Below are positions 49,825 to 59,680 of a stretch of DNA of 64,000 bases, in pieces (within the stretch, counting starts at the first letter, position 1; each line of letters starts with the position of its first letter). The notes under the pieces were generated by a model, which was not told where the DNA came from, made no database searches, and saw nothing but the letters and a program-made list of their open reading frames with translations. The DNA lies in the NCBI RefSeq assembly GCF_014698795.1, contig NZ_JACJTR010000002.1:372001-436000 (forward strand), in the 5' to 3' direction. Origin of the DNA: Nostoc sp. FACHB-892 (GTDB taxonomy: Bacteria > Cyanobacteriota > Cyanobacteriia > Cyanobacteriales > Nostocaceae). Made by a program: the position numbers and the translations under genes.

Positions 49825-50002
49825 ATGGTAGCAGCGACACCTGAAAGTCTAAATAATTTTGTTAGAACGGGATAAAAATCGTCGAGATGTCAGAAGATTG
49901 AATTGGTGGAAGTTTGGCGAAAATGCACCAAAAATGAGAAAAGCTATCTCATCTTTATCATTAGAACAGCAGATCAAAATTTCAAATGATAAAAAGTTGT
50001 GA
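49825..50002 (+). pseudogene. Relic of a DNA methyltransferase/type IIG-like C-terminus
   Basis: From 49862 one frame reads LERDKNRRDVRRLNWWKFGE and NAPKMRKAISSLSLEQQIK to a TGA at 50000-50002. The WWKFGE-x-x-PxMRxAI pattern resembles the C-terminal part of N6-adenine methylase/type IIG restriction proteins. In another frame upstream, VAATPESLNNFVRTG looks like the preceding segment, so a frameshift lies near 49860. No catalytic region (NPPY) remains. It abuts the DUF2887 gene. Confidence 0.5.
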
Positions 50003-50775
50003 AAACAGACATCATCTTTTATCGGCTGTTTCAAGAATTTCCTGATACCTTCTTTGAACTAATTGGTAATCCTCCAGAATCAGCTAGTTTTTATCAATTT
50101 TCATCAGTTGAAATCAAACAAACAGCCTTCAGAATCGATGGTGTGTTTCTGCCTACACAAGGAAGTGAAAACCAGATTTACTTTGTAGAAGTGCAATTTC
50201 AAGCAGATGGGGAAATTTATTCACGGCTAATTGCAGAAATATGTTTATACCTCCGTCAGAATCAACCATTAAATGACTGGGGTGCTGTGGTTTTATACCC
50301 AAACAGGAATGTAGATACAGGCGATATCAAACATTACCGTGAGTTTTTCACAAGTGGGCGCGTCAGGCGCATTTATTTGGATGAATTAGGTGAAGGTGCA
50401 TCGCTTCCAATTGGCATTGCAACTGCTAAATTAATAATTGCAACCGATGATATAGCGATCGCACAAGCAAGGGAGTTGATAGACAAAACCAAATCAGAGA
50501 TAAGCTCACCCTCAAAACAGCAGCAATTATTACAATTTATAGAAACTATTTTGGCTTACAACTTTCCCACAATGAGTAGGGAGGAGATCGAGCAAATGTT
50601 TAGCTTAAGCGAGTTAAAACAAACCAGATTTTATCAGGAAGCCTTTCAGGAAGGTGTTGAACAAGGTATTGAACAAGGTAAGGTTCAAGGGAAACTAAAA
50701 GCAGTACCAGCAATGTTGGCAGCAGGGTTGACTGTAGAACAAGTAGCAGAGGCGTTAGATTTGAGTGTCGAATAA
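49999..50775 (+). CDS. Rpn/DUF2887-family protein
   Basis: The 258-residue protein starts at GTG 49999 (KTDIIFYRLFQEFPDTFFEL) and has the Rpn-like nuclease core (FRIDGVFLPTQ, IYFVEVQFQADGEIYSRLIA) with the PD-(D/E)XK-type D...E-x-Q residues. The C-terminus has the EGVEQGIEQGKVQGKLKAV repeat and a small helix-turn-helix-like AGLTVEQVAEALDLS. It is probably a DNA nuclease or recombination-promoting protein. It is the intact counterpart of the broken gene at 8335-9162. Confidence 0.85.
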   Translation: MKTDIIFYRLFQEFPDTFFELIGNPPESASFYQFSSVEIKQTAFRIDGVFLPTQGSENQIYFVEVQFQADGEIYSRLIAEICLYLRQNQPLNDWGAVVLYPNRNVDTGDIKHYREFFTSGRVRRIYLDELGEGASLPIGIATAKLIIATDDIAIAQARELIDKTKSEISSPSKQQQLLQFIETILAYNFPTMSREEIEQMFSLSELKQTRFYQEAFQEGVEQGIEQGKVQGKLKAVPAMLAAGLTVEQVAEALDLSVE

Positions 50776-50959
50776 GTTAGACGAATAACACAAAGTCAAC
50801 CTTGAGATGATGTGGTAAATTTTATGCGTGGTTCAAGCCAAATTTGGTTTGCGCCTCCCCGACTTTCCCACGACGAATTTATAGTTAATTTTTGTTAATA
50901 TTAGAGGCGGTGTTAGTACTTCGTCCTCAACCACTCACTCCCTACCTGAGAGAAACTTA

Positions 50960-52645
50960 ATGCTGCGACTAGAACATATAAGTAAAATTTATCCCACAGG
51001 CGAAGTTCTCAAAGATATCAACTGGGAAGTTAAACCAGGCGATCGCATCGGCTTAGTCGGTGTCAACGGTGCTGGAAAATCTACCCAGCTAAAAATCATT
51101 TCTGGAGAAATGGAACCCACCGCTGGCGAAATTATCCGTCCCAATAGCTTACACATAGCCTACCTCAACCAAGAGTTTGAAGTAGACCCCACCCGCACCG
51201 TTAGAGAAGAATTTTGGACTGTCTTCAAAGAAGCCAACGAAGTACAGCTATCTCTGGCGCACATACCACAAGAGATGGAAACTGCTAGCCCAGAAGAACT
51301 GGATCGACTGATCGACAAGTTGGATCGGTTGCAGCGCAAATTTGAAGCCTTAGACGGCTACAACTTAGATGCACGCATTGGGAAAATCTTACCAGAGATG
51401 GGGTTTGGGCTAGAAGATGGTGATCGCCTCGTCAGTGCCTTTAGTGGTGGTTGGCAGATGCGGATGAGTTTAGGGAAAATTCTCCTGCAAAAACCCGACT
51501 TGTTGCTACTGGATGAACCGACTAACCACCTAGATTTAGAAACTATTGAGTGGTTGGAAAATTACCTCAGAGGCCTGATTACGCCGATGGTAATAGTCTC
51601 CCATGACCGGGAGTTCCTTGACCGCCTCTGCACCCAAATTGTGGAAACAGAACGTGGCGTTTCCAGTACCTACCTTGGTAACTACTCGGCATATTTGGAA
51701 CAAAAAGCCGAAAGTCAATCAGCACAACTGAGTGCTTACGAACGTCAGCAAAAAGAATTAGAGAAACAGCAAACCTTTGTTGATAGATTCCGCGCCAGTG
51801 CTACCCGCAGTACCCAGGCAAAAAGCCGGGAAAAGCAACTCGAAAAAATTGAGCGTATTGAAGCACCTATCGCAGGGGTAAGAACTCTACATTTCCGTTT
51901 TCCCCCTGCACCCCGCAGTGGACGCGAGGTAGTAGAAATTAAAGATTTAACTCATCTTTATGGTGATAAAATCTTGTTTTTGGCAGCAAATCTGTTAATT
52001 GAAAGAGGTGATCGCATTGCTTTTCTTGGCCCCAACGGTGCTGGAAAATCTACCCTTCTGCGCGTAATTATGGGTATGGAACAACCCACAGAAGGTATCG
52101 TTCAATTAGGGGATCATAACGTTATTCCCGGTTACTTTGAGCAAAATCAAGCTGAAGCTTTGGACTTGAAAAAAACTGTCATGGAAACTATCCATGATGA
52201 AGTTCCAGACTGGGATAATCAAGAAGTCCGTACGCTTTTGGGACGCTTTTTATTCACTGGTGATACTGTATTTAAGGCAGTTGGAGCATTAAGTGGAGGA
52301 GAAAAAGCTCGTCTGGCGCTGGCAAAAATGCTCTTACGCCCCGCGAACTTACTAATTTTAGATGAGCCGACAAACCACCTAGATATTCCAGCGAAGGAAA
52401 TGCTGGAAGAAGCGCTCAAAAATTATGATGGTACGGCAATTGTAGTTTCCCATGACCGCTACTTTATTTCTCAAGTAGCTAATAAAATCGTCGAAATTCG
52501 TGATGGGGAATTCCGCGTTTACTTAGGAGATTATCATTACTATCTCCAGAAAATTGCCGAAGAAAAAGAACAAGCAAAATTAGCTGCGATCGCTGCTGAA
52601 AAAGCTGCTAAAAAAGCTGCAAAAGCTTCCAGTAAAAAGAAATAA
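50960..52645 (+). CDS. ABC-F family ATPase (Uup/EttA type)
   Basis: The 561-residue protein carries two ABC domains, with P-loops GVNGAGKST (34-42) and GPNGAGKST (357-365), signatures SGGWQMR and LSGGEKARLALAK, and the inter-domain linker with SAYERQQKELEKQQTFVDRF typical of ABC-F. No transmembrane domain is present. ABC-F proteins act on ribosomes or in DNA metabolism. The C-terminus ends in a Lys/Ala tail. Confidence 0.93.
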   Translation: MLRLEHISKIYPTGEVLKDINWEVKPGDRIGLVGVNGAGKSTQLKIISGEMEPTAGEIIRPNSLHIAYLNQEFEVDPTRTVREEFWTVFKEANEVQLSLAHIPQEMETASPEELDRLIDKLDRLQRKFEALDGYNLDARIGKILPEMGFGLEDGDRLVSAFSGGWQMRMSLGKILLQKPDLLLLDEPTNHLDLETIEWLENYLRGLITPMVIVSHDREFLDRLCTQIVETERGVSSTYLGNYSAYLEQKAESQSAQLSAYERQQKELEKQQTFVDRFRASATRSTQAKSREKQLEKIERIEAPIAGVRTLHFRFPPAPRSGREVVEIKDLTHLYGDKILFLAANLLIERGDRIAFLGPNGAGKSTLLRVIMGMEQPTEGIVQLGDHNVIPGYFEQNQAEALDLKKTVMETIHDEVPDWDNQEVRTLLGRFLFTGDTVFKAVGALSGGEKARLALAKMLLRPANLLILDEPTNHLDIPAKEMLEEALKNYDGTAIVVSHDRYFISQVANKIVEIRDGEFRVYLGDYHYYLQKIAEEKEQAKLAAIAAEKAAKKAAKASSKKK

Positions 52646-52866
52646 GAGATTGAGTACGGACTTGGTAGTAGTGCTAAAATGCTACTACTAAGTAATTACT
52701 TGTTATTAGCGATCATCGACATTACATAAAAATTGCTAAAGTTTAAAAAATCATTCAGAAAACTGCAAGTCTTTCATAAAATAAATTAATAAGCAAAAAT
52801 TCACTTGCGGCGTGGATTAGCAGTGGTATCATTCGGATATTACAAAAAGTAAAGGGCAATTTTACT

Positions 52867-54465
52867 ATGACCAAAGCACCTGTTGCTCCTGTGGTGCTAG
52901 TCATTTTAGACGGATGGGGCTACTGCGAGGAGAAGCGAGGAAACGCTATTAATGCTGCTAAAACTCCCATTGTGGACAGTTTATGGACAGCTTACCCGCA
53001 TACCCTCATCCGCACATCAGGAAAAGCCGTAGGGTTGCCAGAAGGTCAAATGGGCAACTCGGAAGTAGGTCATTTGAACATTGGTGCTGGGCGAGTTGTA
53101 CCGCAAGAACTGGTACGCATCTCTGATGCGGTCGAAGACGGTTCTATTGCCTTAAACCCAGCACTTGTCAAAATTTGCCAGGAAGTTCGTTCTCGGAATA
53201 GCAAGCTGCATCTAGTAGGGCTTTGTTCTGAGGGAGGGGTACATTCGCATATTACCCATCTATTCGGACTACTTGACTTAGCCAAAGACCAGCGAATTCC
53301 AGAAGTTTTTATTCACGCCATCACCGATGGTCGTGACACCGCTCCGACTGACGGTGTAAGAGCAATCACAATGCTGCAAGATTATATAGACCGTATAGGC
53401 ATTGGGCGCATAGTCACCCTCAGCGGTCGCTACTACGCGATGGATCGCGATCACCGCTGGGATCGGGTCAAACGCGCCTATGACGTGATGACTCAAGATG
53501 GTTCAGGTGATAATCGCAACGCCGTGGAAATCTTGCAAGCATCTTATGCTGAAGGGGTAAAAGATGAATTTGTCAACCCAATCCGAATTGCCCCAGGGGC
53601 AATAGAACCAGGGGATGGGGTAATATTTTTCAACTTCCGCCCCGATCGCGCCAGACAACTGACTCAAGCTTTGGTCAGTCCCACGTTTAACGGTTTTGAA
53701 AGACAGCAAATCACACCTCTATCTTTTGTCACCTTTACGCAGTATGATTCAGACTTACCAGTGGCTGTAGCCTTTGAGCCGCAGAATCTCAGTAATATTC
53801 TGGGAGAAGTAATAGCCAATCATAGTCTGAATCAGTTCCGCACCGCTGAAACAGAAAAATACGCCCATGTCACCTATTTCTTTAATGGGGGTCTGGAGGA
53901 ACCTTTTGCTGGAGAAGATCGGGAACTAGTAAGCAGCCCGATGGTAGCGACTTACGATCACGCCCCAGCAATGTCAGCAGCAGCAGTGACAGATGTAGCG
54001 ATCGCAGCGATTCAAAAGGGTATATATTCCCTAGTTGTGATTAACTATGCCAACCCAGACATGGTAGGGCATACTGGTCAAATTGAAGCTACCATTACAG
54101 CAATCGAAACAGTTGATCGCTGTTTGGGACGCTTGTTAGAAAGCGTTATCAAAGCCGGTGGTACAACAATTATTACTGCTGACCACGGCAACGCTGAGTA
54201 TATGCTAGATGAAGGGGGTAATCCCTGGACAGCTCATACTACTAACCCAGTCCCCTTAATTTTGGTAGAAGGCGAGAAAGTCAAAATACCTGGATATGGT
54301 ACAAATGTCGAACTGCGAAGCGATGGCAAGCTATCCGACATCGCCCCCACAATTCTAGAGATTTTACAGCTACCTCAGCCACCAGAAATGACCGGGCGAT
54401 CGCTTCTGAAAACAGCAGAATATGAGCTGCAACGTACTCGCACCCCCGTGCAAGTAGGGCTGTAA
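52867..54465 (+). CDS. gpmI: 2,3-bisphosphoglycerate-independent phosphoglycerate mutase
   Basis: The 532-residue protein has LVILDGWGYCEEKRGNAINA (metal ligand Asp), the catalytic Ser in GQMGNSEVGHLNIGAGR, AITDGRDTAPTDG and TADHGNAEYM. It interconverts 2- and 3-phosphoglycerate, with two Mn ions. This is the normal glycolytic PGM of cyanobacteria. Confidence 0.98.
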   Translation: MTKAPVAPVVLVILDGWGYCEEKRGNAINAAKTPIVDSLWTAYPHTLIRTSGKAVGLPEGQMGNSEVGHLNIGAGRVVPQELVRISDAVEDGSIALNPALVKICQEVRSRNSKLHLVGLCSEGGVHSHITHLFGLLDLAKDQRIPEVFIHAITDGRDTAPTDGVRAITMLQDYIDRIGIGRIVTLSGRYYAMDRDHRWDRVKRAYDVMTQDGSGDNRNAVEILQASYAEGVKDEFVNPIRIAPGAIEPGDGVIFFNFRPDRARQLTQALVSPTFNGFERQQITPLSFVTFTQYDSDLPVAVAFEPQNLSNILGEVIANHSLNQFRTAETEKYAHVTYFFNGGLEEPFAGEDRELVSSPMVATYDHAPAMSAAAVTDVAIAAIQKGIYSLVVINYANPDMVGHTGQIEATITAIETVDRCLGRLLESVIKAGGTTIITADHGNAEYMLDEGGNPWTAHTTNPVPLILVEGEKVKIPGYGTNVELRSDGKLSDIAPTILEILQLPQPPEMTGRSLLKTAEYELQRTRTPVQVGL

Positions 54466-54590
54466 AAGAATTAGGAGTTAATATTGAGGAGTTAATAATT
54501 AAGAGTTGATAGTGAAAAGTGATGAATTAAAACTTTCCTAACTCCTAACTCCCAATTCCTAACTCCTAACTTCCAACCCTAACTCATCTT
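54466..54590. repeat. STRR spacer gpmI-secG (GAGTTAA/AACTCCT family)
   Basis: GAATTAGGAGTTAATATTGAGG and AAGAGTTGATAG are followed by CCTAACTCCTAACTCCCAATTCC and more CTAACTC units; the two halves pair imperfectly. Confidence 0.75.
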
Positions 54591-54622
54591 TTTTGAAATT
54601 TTTTATAAATGAGATTTCTACC

Positions 54623-54856
54623 ATGACAGTTACTAATATCGTGCAAGGCATTTGGGCTTTCTCCGCCACTGGTTTGATTATCTTGGTTTTACTGCATAGT
54701 CCCAAAGGTGATGGCATTGGAGCCATTGGTGGACAAGCGCAATTATTTAGCAGTACCAAAAGTGCAGAAAACACCTTAAACCGAATTACTTGGGCATTGA
54801 CAGTAATTTTTCTCGGTTTAACAGTGGTTTTAAGTGCTGGTTGGCTGCCTAAATAA
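54623..54856 (+). CDS. secG: Preprotein translocase subunit SecG
   Basis: From ATG 54623 (MTVTNIVQGIWAFSATGLII) the product is 77 residues with two membrane helices and the SecG motif LLHSPKGDGIGAIGGQAQLF. An upstream in-frame start is less likely. SecG helps the SecA-driven steps of the Sec channel. Confidence 0.95.
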   Translation: MTVTNIVQGIWAFSATGLIILVLLHSPKGDGIGAIGGQAQLFSSTKSAENTLNRITWALTVIFLGLTVVLSAGWLPK

Positions 54857-54866
54857 GGATAGGTAA

Positions 54867-55703
54867 ATGGGGAAAAGAACCCAACACCCGATACTTAACA
54901 CTCTAATAAATTCGATTTCACGACGGTTAATTACAGCTCTTGCCTTGTTTATTGGCACAGGGCTGTTAATGATTTTTACTAATATCCAGTTGAGTAATGG
55001 GTTTGCAATAGTACCAGAATATGTACATTTAGATTTAATAATTTCTCTCGTCACTTCCCCAAAACCTCATCCTTTACCGCCCACACTGGCGCAGTGGCAA
55101 GATAACACTAACAGCGGTGACTACTTTTCACAAGTTACAACAACCCAAGTTGGTTATTTAGTCTGGTCACAATTTCCTGTTCGAGTTTACGTAAAACCAC
55201 CAAAAGCCGTCAGCGAAAAACAAGCTCAAGCATGGGTTAAGGGTGTCTTGCAGGGTGTGCAAGAATGGAGTACTTATTTGCCTTTAACAGTAGTCGAACA
55301 GCCAGAAGTTGCTGATATTAAGATTGTACGGAAAGCGCCACCTCTACAAATTTCTCCTGGTACTAACATACCCCGGGCGCGATCGGCACAAACTACTTAC
55401 GAGTTATACACCAGCAACAACGTTTTATCACACCGCTTCACCATCTTACTAAGTCCCAGTCAAACAGGTGAGTATCTCATTGCAGCTAGCCGCCACGAAT
55501 TCGGTCATGCACTGGGAATTTGGGGTCATAGTCCGCGACAAACTGATGCCTTATACTTTTCCCAAGTTCGTAACCCGTTGCCTATTTCTCCTAGAGATAT
55601 AAATACTCTAAAGCGGGTTTATGAACAGCCAACCAGTTTGGGGTGGTCTTTAGTGGATAATTCAAAGTTAAATGTATTTTCTTTAGATATTCAAGGTAAT
55701 TAG
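54867..55703 (+). CDS. Matrixin-like zinc metalloprotease, membrane-anchored
   Basis: The 278-residue protein has an N-terminal membrane helix (about 20-42), a soluble domain (PVRVYVKPPKAVSEKQAQAW) and the zinc site HEFGHALGIWGH at residues 210-221 (three His ligands and catalytic Glu), as in matrixin/M10-like proteases. A Met-turn is not obvious. It is 10 bases after secG and probably co-transcribed. Substrate unknown. Confidence 0.8.
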   Translation: MGKRTQHPILNTLINSISRRLITALALFIGTGLLMIFTNIQLSNGFAIVPEYVHLDLIISLVTSPKPHPLPPTLAQWQDNTNSGDYFSQVTTTQVGYLVWSQFPVRVYVKPPKAVSEKQAQAWVKGVLQGVQEWSTYLPLTVVEQPEVADIKIVRKAPPLQISPGTNIPRARSAQTTYELYTSNNVLSHRFTILLSPSQTGEYLIAASRHEFGHALGIWGHSPRQTDALYFSQVRNPLPISPRDINTLKRVYEQPTSLGWSLVDNSKLNVFSLDIQGN

Positions 55704-55754
55704 GCAGCGCTTTTTATAGTGTGAAAAATCCGTTTACTTTTTTTCGATTTACCG

Positions 55755-56005
55755 TTAAGGGACTTCCAAATAAAAAAATGTTCCAAAACTGATGCAAAAA
55801 CTTTCTCTATTCTTCCTCTCTCTGTGTTCTCTGTGTCTCTGTGGTTCGTTTATTTGGATAATTTATTTCTTGGAAATCCCTAAAAGACTTCCAACTAAAA
55901 ATATCCCACTGCGTTTAGGGCAGGGGAGCAGGGAGCAGGGGGAGGAACAGTCGTATTGAATCCAGAAATTGGGATAATTTATTTTTTGGAGTTCCCTAAA
56001 TAAAC
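55755..56005. mobile_element. Nested inverted repeats, MITE-like element pair
   Basis: AAGGGACTTCCAAATAAA near 55757 faces TTATTTCTTGGAAATCCCTAA near 55863-55885. A second pair, AAGACTTCCAACTAAAAATATCCC near 55886 and GGGATAATTTATTTTTTGGAG-TTCCCTAAA near 55972-56002, follows. Between them lies CTCTCTGTGTTCTCTGTGTCTC, and a purine-rich GGGGAGCAGGGAGCAGGGG tract. The right end overlaps the HigA relic stop region. Confidence 0.5.
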
Positions 56006-56343
56006 AAACCATAGTTAACCCGAAAAAATTCTCCCAAAGCCTTAGCCTGAGCTTTGCTGATTTCTCGCTTGTCATTAACCACTTCCGAAACAACCCCTTT
56101 AGAGCCAATAACACCCACCAAATCAGACTGTTTAAGATTCCTTTGCTCCATCAAAAAAAGTAATATAGAATGAGGCTGAGATGCGTTTCCAGGCAAATAG
56201 TATTCCTGTTCAAACTTTTCAATCAAAATAATTAGCAATTAATAAAGTTCATCTTCTTCAGGGCTACGGTTATAAAGGTGCATCAATTCTTCTACAATAG
56301 CTAAAGGTTTTTCATTCTCTTCTTCATTTTTAATCAGTTTTGG
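55996..56343 (-). pseudogene. HigA-type antitoxin (XRE) relic with nonsense codon
   Basis: The frame from 56343 leftward reads PKLIKNEEENEKPLAIVEEL, MHLYNRSPEEDELY, then TAA (56239-56241). It continues directly as LLIILIEKFEQEYYLPGNAS, an HTH (LKQSDLVGVIGSKGVVSEVV) and ISKAQAKALGEFF. This is the HigA/COG5499 order with one Gln-type codon changed to TAA. The N-terminal residues upstream of PKLIK are also lost (an in-frame TAG precedes PKLIK). No HigB toxin gene was seen. Confidence 0.75.
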
Positions 56344-56524
56344 CTAGTGCTGACTTCGTGCATCTAGGCAAAAGTGATGAGCATAAAAATGCGTAGGCAC
56401 AACCCGCGCTTCTCTACGAACGCGAACAGTATATCGCAGACAGACGCTCTTGCTAGCTTGCTTCTCCTTAGGGGTAAGACAAAGCTCAGTGGCCACCGTA
56501 GGGGCATCGGACTTTTCCCTTTCC

Positions 56525-57673
56525 CTACGCTCTACGACTTAACGGTAGAGGTCGTTGTGCTAAAATTTCTTTATAAAGTTCTTCAAGTAGAGTAATATTT
56601 TTACTAAGGGTATAGCGGTCTAATACACGCTGTCTAGCTTTTTGCCCCAGTAAGGTTGTTAACTCTGGATGGTCTTGCAACACTGGCAAGAGGGTTCTTA
56701 ATTGCGATCGCGCTGTTTTAGTATTAATAACTATACCTGCGCCCTTTTCCAATACTTCTCCATCTGCACCTACATCTGTTGCTAAACAGGCCAACCCACA
56801 TGACATTCCTTCTAACAGAGATAGGGACAAACCCTCTACTAATGAAGGCAAAATAAATACATCTGCGCCCCGCAAAATCTCAATGCGTCGGTCTTCATCA
56901 GCGACAAATCCCAACCAGATAATGCCGTATTCTGAACCATAAAATTGCTCTAAGGAAGACTTTAAAGGACCATCACCAACAATTAGCAACTTAGTGTCAG
57001 GCCCCATTGCAGACTGCTTCCAAGCCCGGAGGAGGGCTTCGACATTTTTCTCTGGTGCTATTCGACCCTGATAGACAAACAAGCGTTCGGCTTTAAATTC
57101 TGTTTTGATTTGAGAAAACCCTGGAGAATACTTAGCCGTATCAACACCATTGGGAATTACAGCTATATTTTCTTTCCTGACACCCATCCCTGCCAATAAT
57201 TCTCGCTGAATTTGGGAAAATACAATCACGCGATCATAGTTAACTAAAAAAGGCGCGTAGAGCTGATAAGCCAAAAGTTGTGTTCCCGATATCAGCTTTG
57301 CTCCCTTGCCAGCAAACGGTGTGTGAAAAGTGGCAACTAGGGGCAACCTGAGTTCCTCACAGATTTCCGGTAGAAAAAAGTCTAGAGGAGATAGCGTCAA
57401 GGAAGCATGGACTATATCTGGCTTGATTTTCCGCAGCGACTCCGTTAAAAGTTTGGTCGCTTTAAAAGTGGGAATTGTATAAACCTGGGACTTGTAAATG
57501 AAAGGGAGAGAAACCTCGCGAAGATTTGGCCAATTGTCAGGTTCAGACTCTTCCTGGGCGAAGTGAAGAAAACTAACTTGATGTTCCCTATCTAGCAAAG
57601 CATTTGTAATTTCTCGACTGTAGGTGACATTGCCGCAAAAGGGTGATTTTTTTCCAATCCAGGCTATACGCAT
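56525..57673 (-). CDS. Family 4 glycosyltransferase
   Basis: The 382-residue protein has two Rossmann-like halves and GT4 landmarks: an N-terminal Gly-rich start, VIPNGVDTAKYSPG, the FVYQGRIAPEKNVEALLRAW block and the C-terminal ADVFILPSLVEGLSLSLLEGM with conserved Glu residues. It would transfer a sugar from a nucleotide-sugar, likely for cell-envelope glycans or glycolipids. Its acceptor is unknown. No TM helix is present. Confidence 0.85.
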   Translation of the reverse strand: MRIAWIGKKSPFCGNVTYSREITNALLDREHQVSFLHFAQEESEPDNWPNLREVSLPFIYKSQVYTIPTFKATKLLTESLRKIKPDIVHASLTLSPLDFFLPEICEELRLPLVATFHTPFAGKGAKLISGTQLLAYQLYAPFLVNYDRVIVFSQIQRELLAGMGVRKENIAVIPNGVDTAKYSPGFSQIKTEFKAERLFVYQGRIAPEKNVEALLRAWKQSAMGPDTKLLIVGDGPLKSSLEQFYGSEYGIIWLGFVADEDRRIEILRGADVFILPSLVEGLSLSLLEGMSCGLACLATDVGADGEVLEKGAGIVINTKTARSQLRTLLPVLQDHPELTTLLGQKARQRVLDRYTLSKNITLLEELYKEILAQRPLPLSRRA

Positions 57674-58027
57674 TCTTTATTTAGCTGTAAGAAAAGCGGG
57701 TTTGATATATTACTTGTGTGTCCTTCGTGATTTTTATTTTATCTAACTATACTTGCTGGTTTTTTTAGTTATTACAGATTTCCAGGATAATCTAGTTCAA
57801 AAAGCCTATTTTAAGCTGATTAAACCAGTGGATTTATGGCTTTATTTATTCTACTTATAAGTTGTTAATTTCTAATATTTAAACAACTTATTCTGACTAA
57901 TGTCAGATTGATATCCCGCAAGTATGTGATAAATTTTCACTGGACACAGTTTAGCATGAACACAAAACCTTTAAAGAAATTACTAATTACTTCAAGGTAA
58001 TGAATAATAACTCTTGTTAGCTGATAA
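57674..58027. other. Gene-free AT-rich spacer with one perfect inverted repeat
   Basis: ATAAGTTGTT (57857-57866) and AACAACTTAT (57882-57891) form a 10-bp perfect stem with a 15-base loop. It may end the MFS transcript (stop at 58028) or be a regulator site for the glycosyltransferase. No coding sequence was found. Confidence 0.5.
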
Positions 58028-59680
58028 CTACTTATGTGAGTTATACCAGGTTAATATACCTCCTGAAAAGACGATCACAGCTAATCCCAAAAAAACTGCC
58101 TGTAATCCCACAAAGGTTTCAGCTACACCTGCTAATGCCAAAGGTAAAGAGAGAGCAATATTAATTACATTATTTTGTAAACCAAAGACTTTACCGCGCA
58201 TTTCTGGAGGTGTTTCTGTTTGGATCGCTGTTTGCATAGGAATTCCCACTAACGCCCCAAAGATACCTAATAGCGTCACTAGTAGCAAGACTAGCCATAG
58301 TTGGGTTGTAAATACTGATAAACCAATTAAGGATGTTGCCATGCCTATACAACCGTACAGACTTAGCTGGGTATAGGAGAAGCGTTGACCAAATTGACCA
58401 AGAATTGTTGCTCCAGCAGCGATGCCAACACCACCGGCTGCTAGTAAAAAGCCGAACTGGGAGGCTTTCATGTTGGGAATGATTTCCGCCATGCGAACGG
58501 CTAGAACAGTTAATGCTGCAAAGACAGAGAACAAGATAATCAACTGAAGCAAAGCATTGCGGACGCGATGATTTGCTCTGAGGTAGGCAAAACCATCTCG
58601 CAAGTCAGAGAATACGTGAGGGAATTCTGTATCGGGGTGGTGCTGTTTTTCCTTAGTTGCCAAGAGGAATAAAATTAGTCCAGCGATCGCATAACTACCA
58701 CCTACTAAAAATTCTTTGCCCAAACTACCACTACCACCAATTTGCAACCAAAGACCATCGGCGATCGCTAATAACGGTTCCCCGACAGCAAACCCAACAA
58801 TCACCGATGCCATCATCGTTGTCGTATAAAGCGAATTTGCCGAGAGTAAATCCTGTTCTTCTACCATTAAGGGAATTGCCGCCTGTTCTGCTGGTGCAAA
58901 AAACTGCGTCAGTGTGGAAACCAAAAAGGTCACACCCAGAATGATCAAAAAACCCACTGGCAACACTCCTATAGGTTTCCAGCCATGAGTCAACCACATC
59001 AGAAAAGGAATTGACAAAACTAGGATGCCGCGCCAAATATTTGTTGCCACCAGCACAGCCTTTTTCGGCCAGCGATCAACAAACACACCAGCAACGGAAC
59101 CAAACAATACCGCTGGAATAGTAAAAGCCATCATCAAGGCTGATACCCAACCACTAATGCTCTGATTACTAGCCTGAAACTGAGTATTAATCAAAGCAAT
59201 CATCAACACCAAATAAACTTTATCTGCTAGTTGAGAGAAAACTTGACCGCCCCAAAGAGCCAAGAAATTAGGATTTTTTAATACAGGCAAAAACCCCTGC
59301 TGTTTGACATTTCCTGAAACAGCTTCTCCACCTGAACCAGATCCATCTAATTTTGGTGGTTCTTTTTCTGAGATATTAGCAACTGGCATCTGCCCGTTGC
59401 TACCTACATCAGGAGTGGTTAATATGTTCTCAGATTTTGTTTCTGATTGACTTGGAACATCCGTTTTTGGTATCTGGGCTGTCCAACTTTGATCGTTTTT
59501 AGAAACATCTTTTGGAGACATTTCTTGGCCATTGATTTGACTAGGTGTAGACTTAGAAACAGCACTTAAGTGATTCCTAGCTATAGGATCTAATGCCCTA
59601 TTCTGTTTTTTGGCGAGGCTTGGTGACAAAGGCAGGATTTTTTTATCCAAATCAGACGGTTGCATCATGGTTGGCAGCAA
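58028..59680 (-). CDS. Major facilitator superfamily transporter
   Basis: The 550-residue protein has a long polar N-terminus (residues 1-135, rich in Ser, Lys, Pro) and then about 12 membrane segments of the MFS type ([40 protein letters not shown], and [20 protein letters not shown], the MFS motif between helices). It resembles cyanobacterial macrolide-efflux-type MFS proteins. Its start overlaps the recO stop by 29 bases (or 14 from the ATG at 59665), so the two are coupled. Confidence 0.85.
   Translation of the reverse strand: MLPTMMQPSDLDKKILPLSPSLAKKQNRALDPIARNHLSAVSKSTPSQINGQEMSPKDVSKNDQSWTAQIPKTDVPSQSETKSENILTTPDVGSNGQMPVANISEKEPPKLDGSGSGGEAVSGNVKQQGFLPVLKNPNFLALWGGQVFSQLADKVYLVLMIALINTQFQASNQSISGWVSALMMAFTIPAVLFGSVAGVFVDRWPKKAVLVATNIWRGILVLSIPFLMWLTHGWKPIGVLPVGFLIILGVTFLVSTLTQFFAPAEQAAIPLMVEEQDLLSANSLYTTTMMASVIVGFAVGEPLLAIADGLWLQIGGSGSLGKEFLVGGSYAIAGLILFLLATKEKQHHPDTEFPHVFSDLRDGFAYLRANHRVRNALLQLIILFSVFAALTVLAVRMAEIIPNMKASQFGFLLAAGGVGIAAGATILGQFGQRFSYTQLSLYGCIGMATSLIGLSVFTTQLWLVLLLVTLLGIFGALVGIPMQTAIQTETPPEMRGKVFGLQNNVINIALSLPLALAGVAETFVGLQAVFLGLAVIVFSGGILTWYNSHK

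Noticed and set aside
56374..56595. Plus-strand open frame before the glycosyltransferase end
   Set aside because: It consists of GC-rich interspersed repeat sequence and antisense of the glycosyltransferase 3' end; composition is not protein-like.
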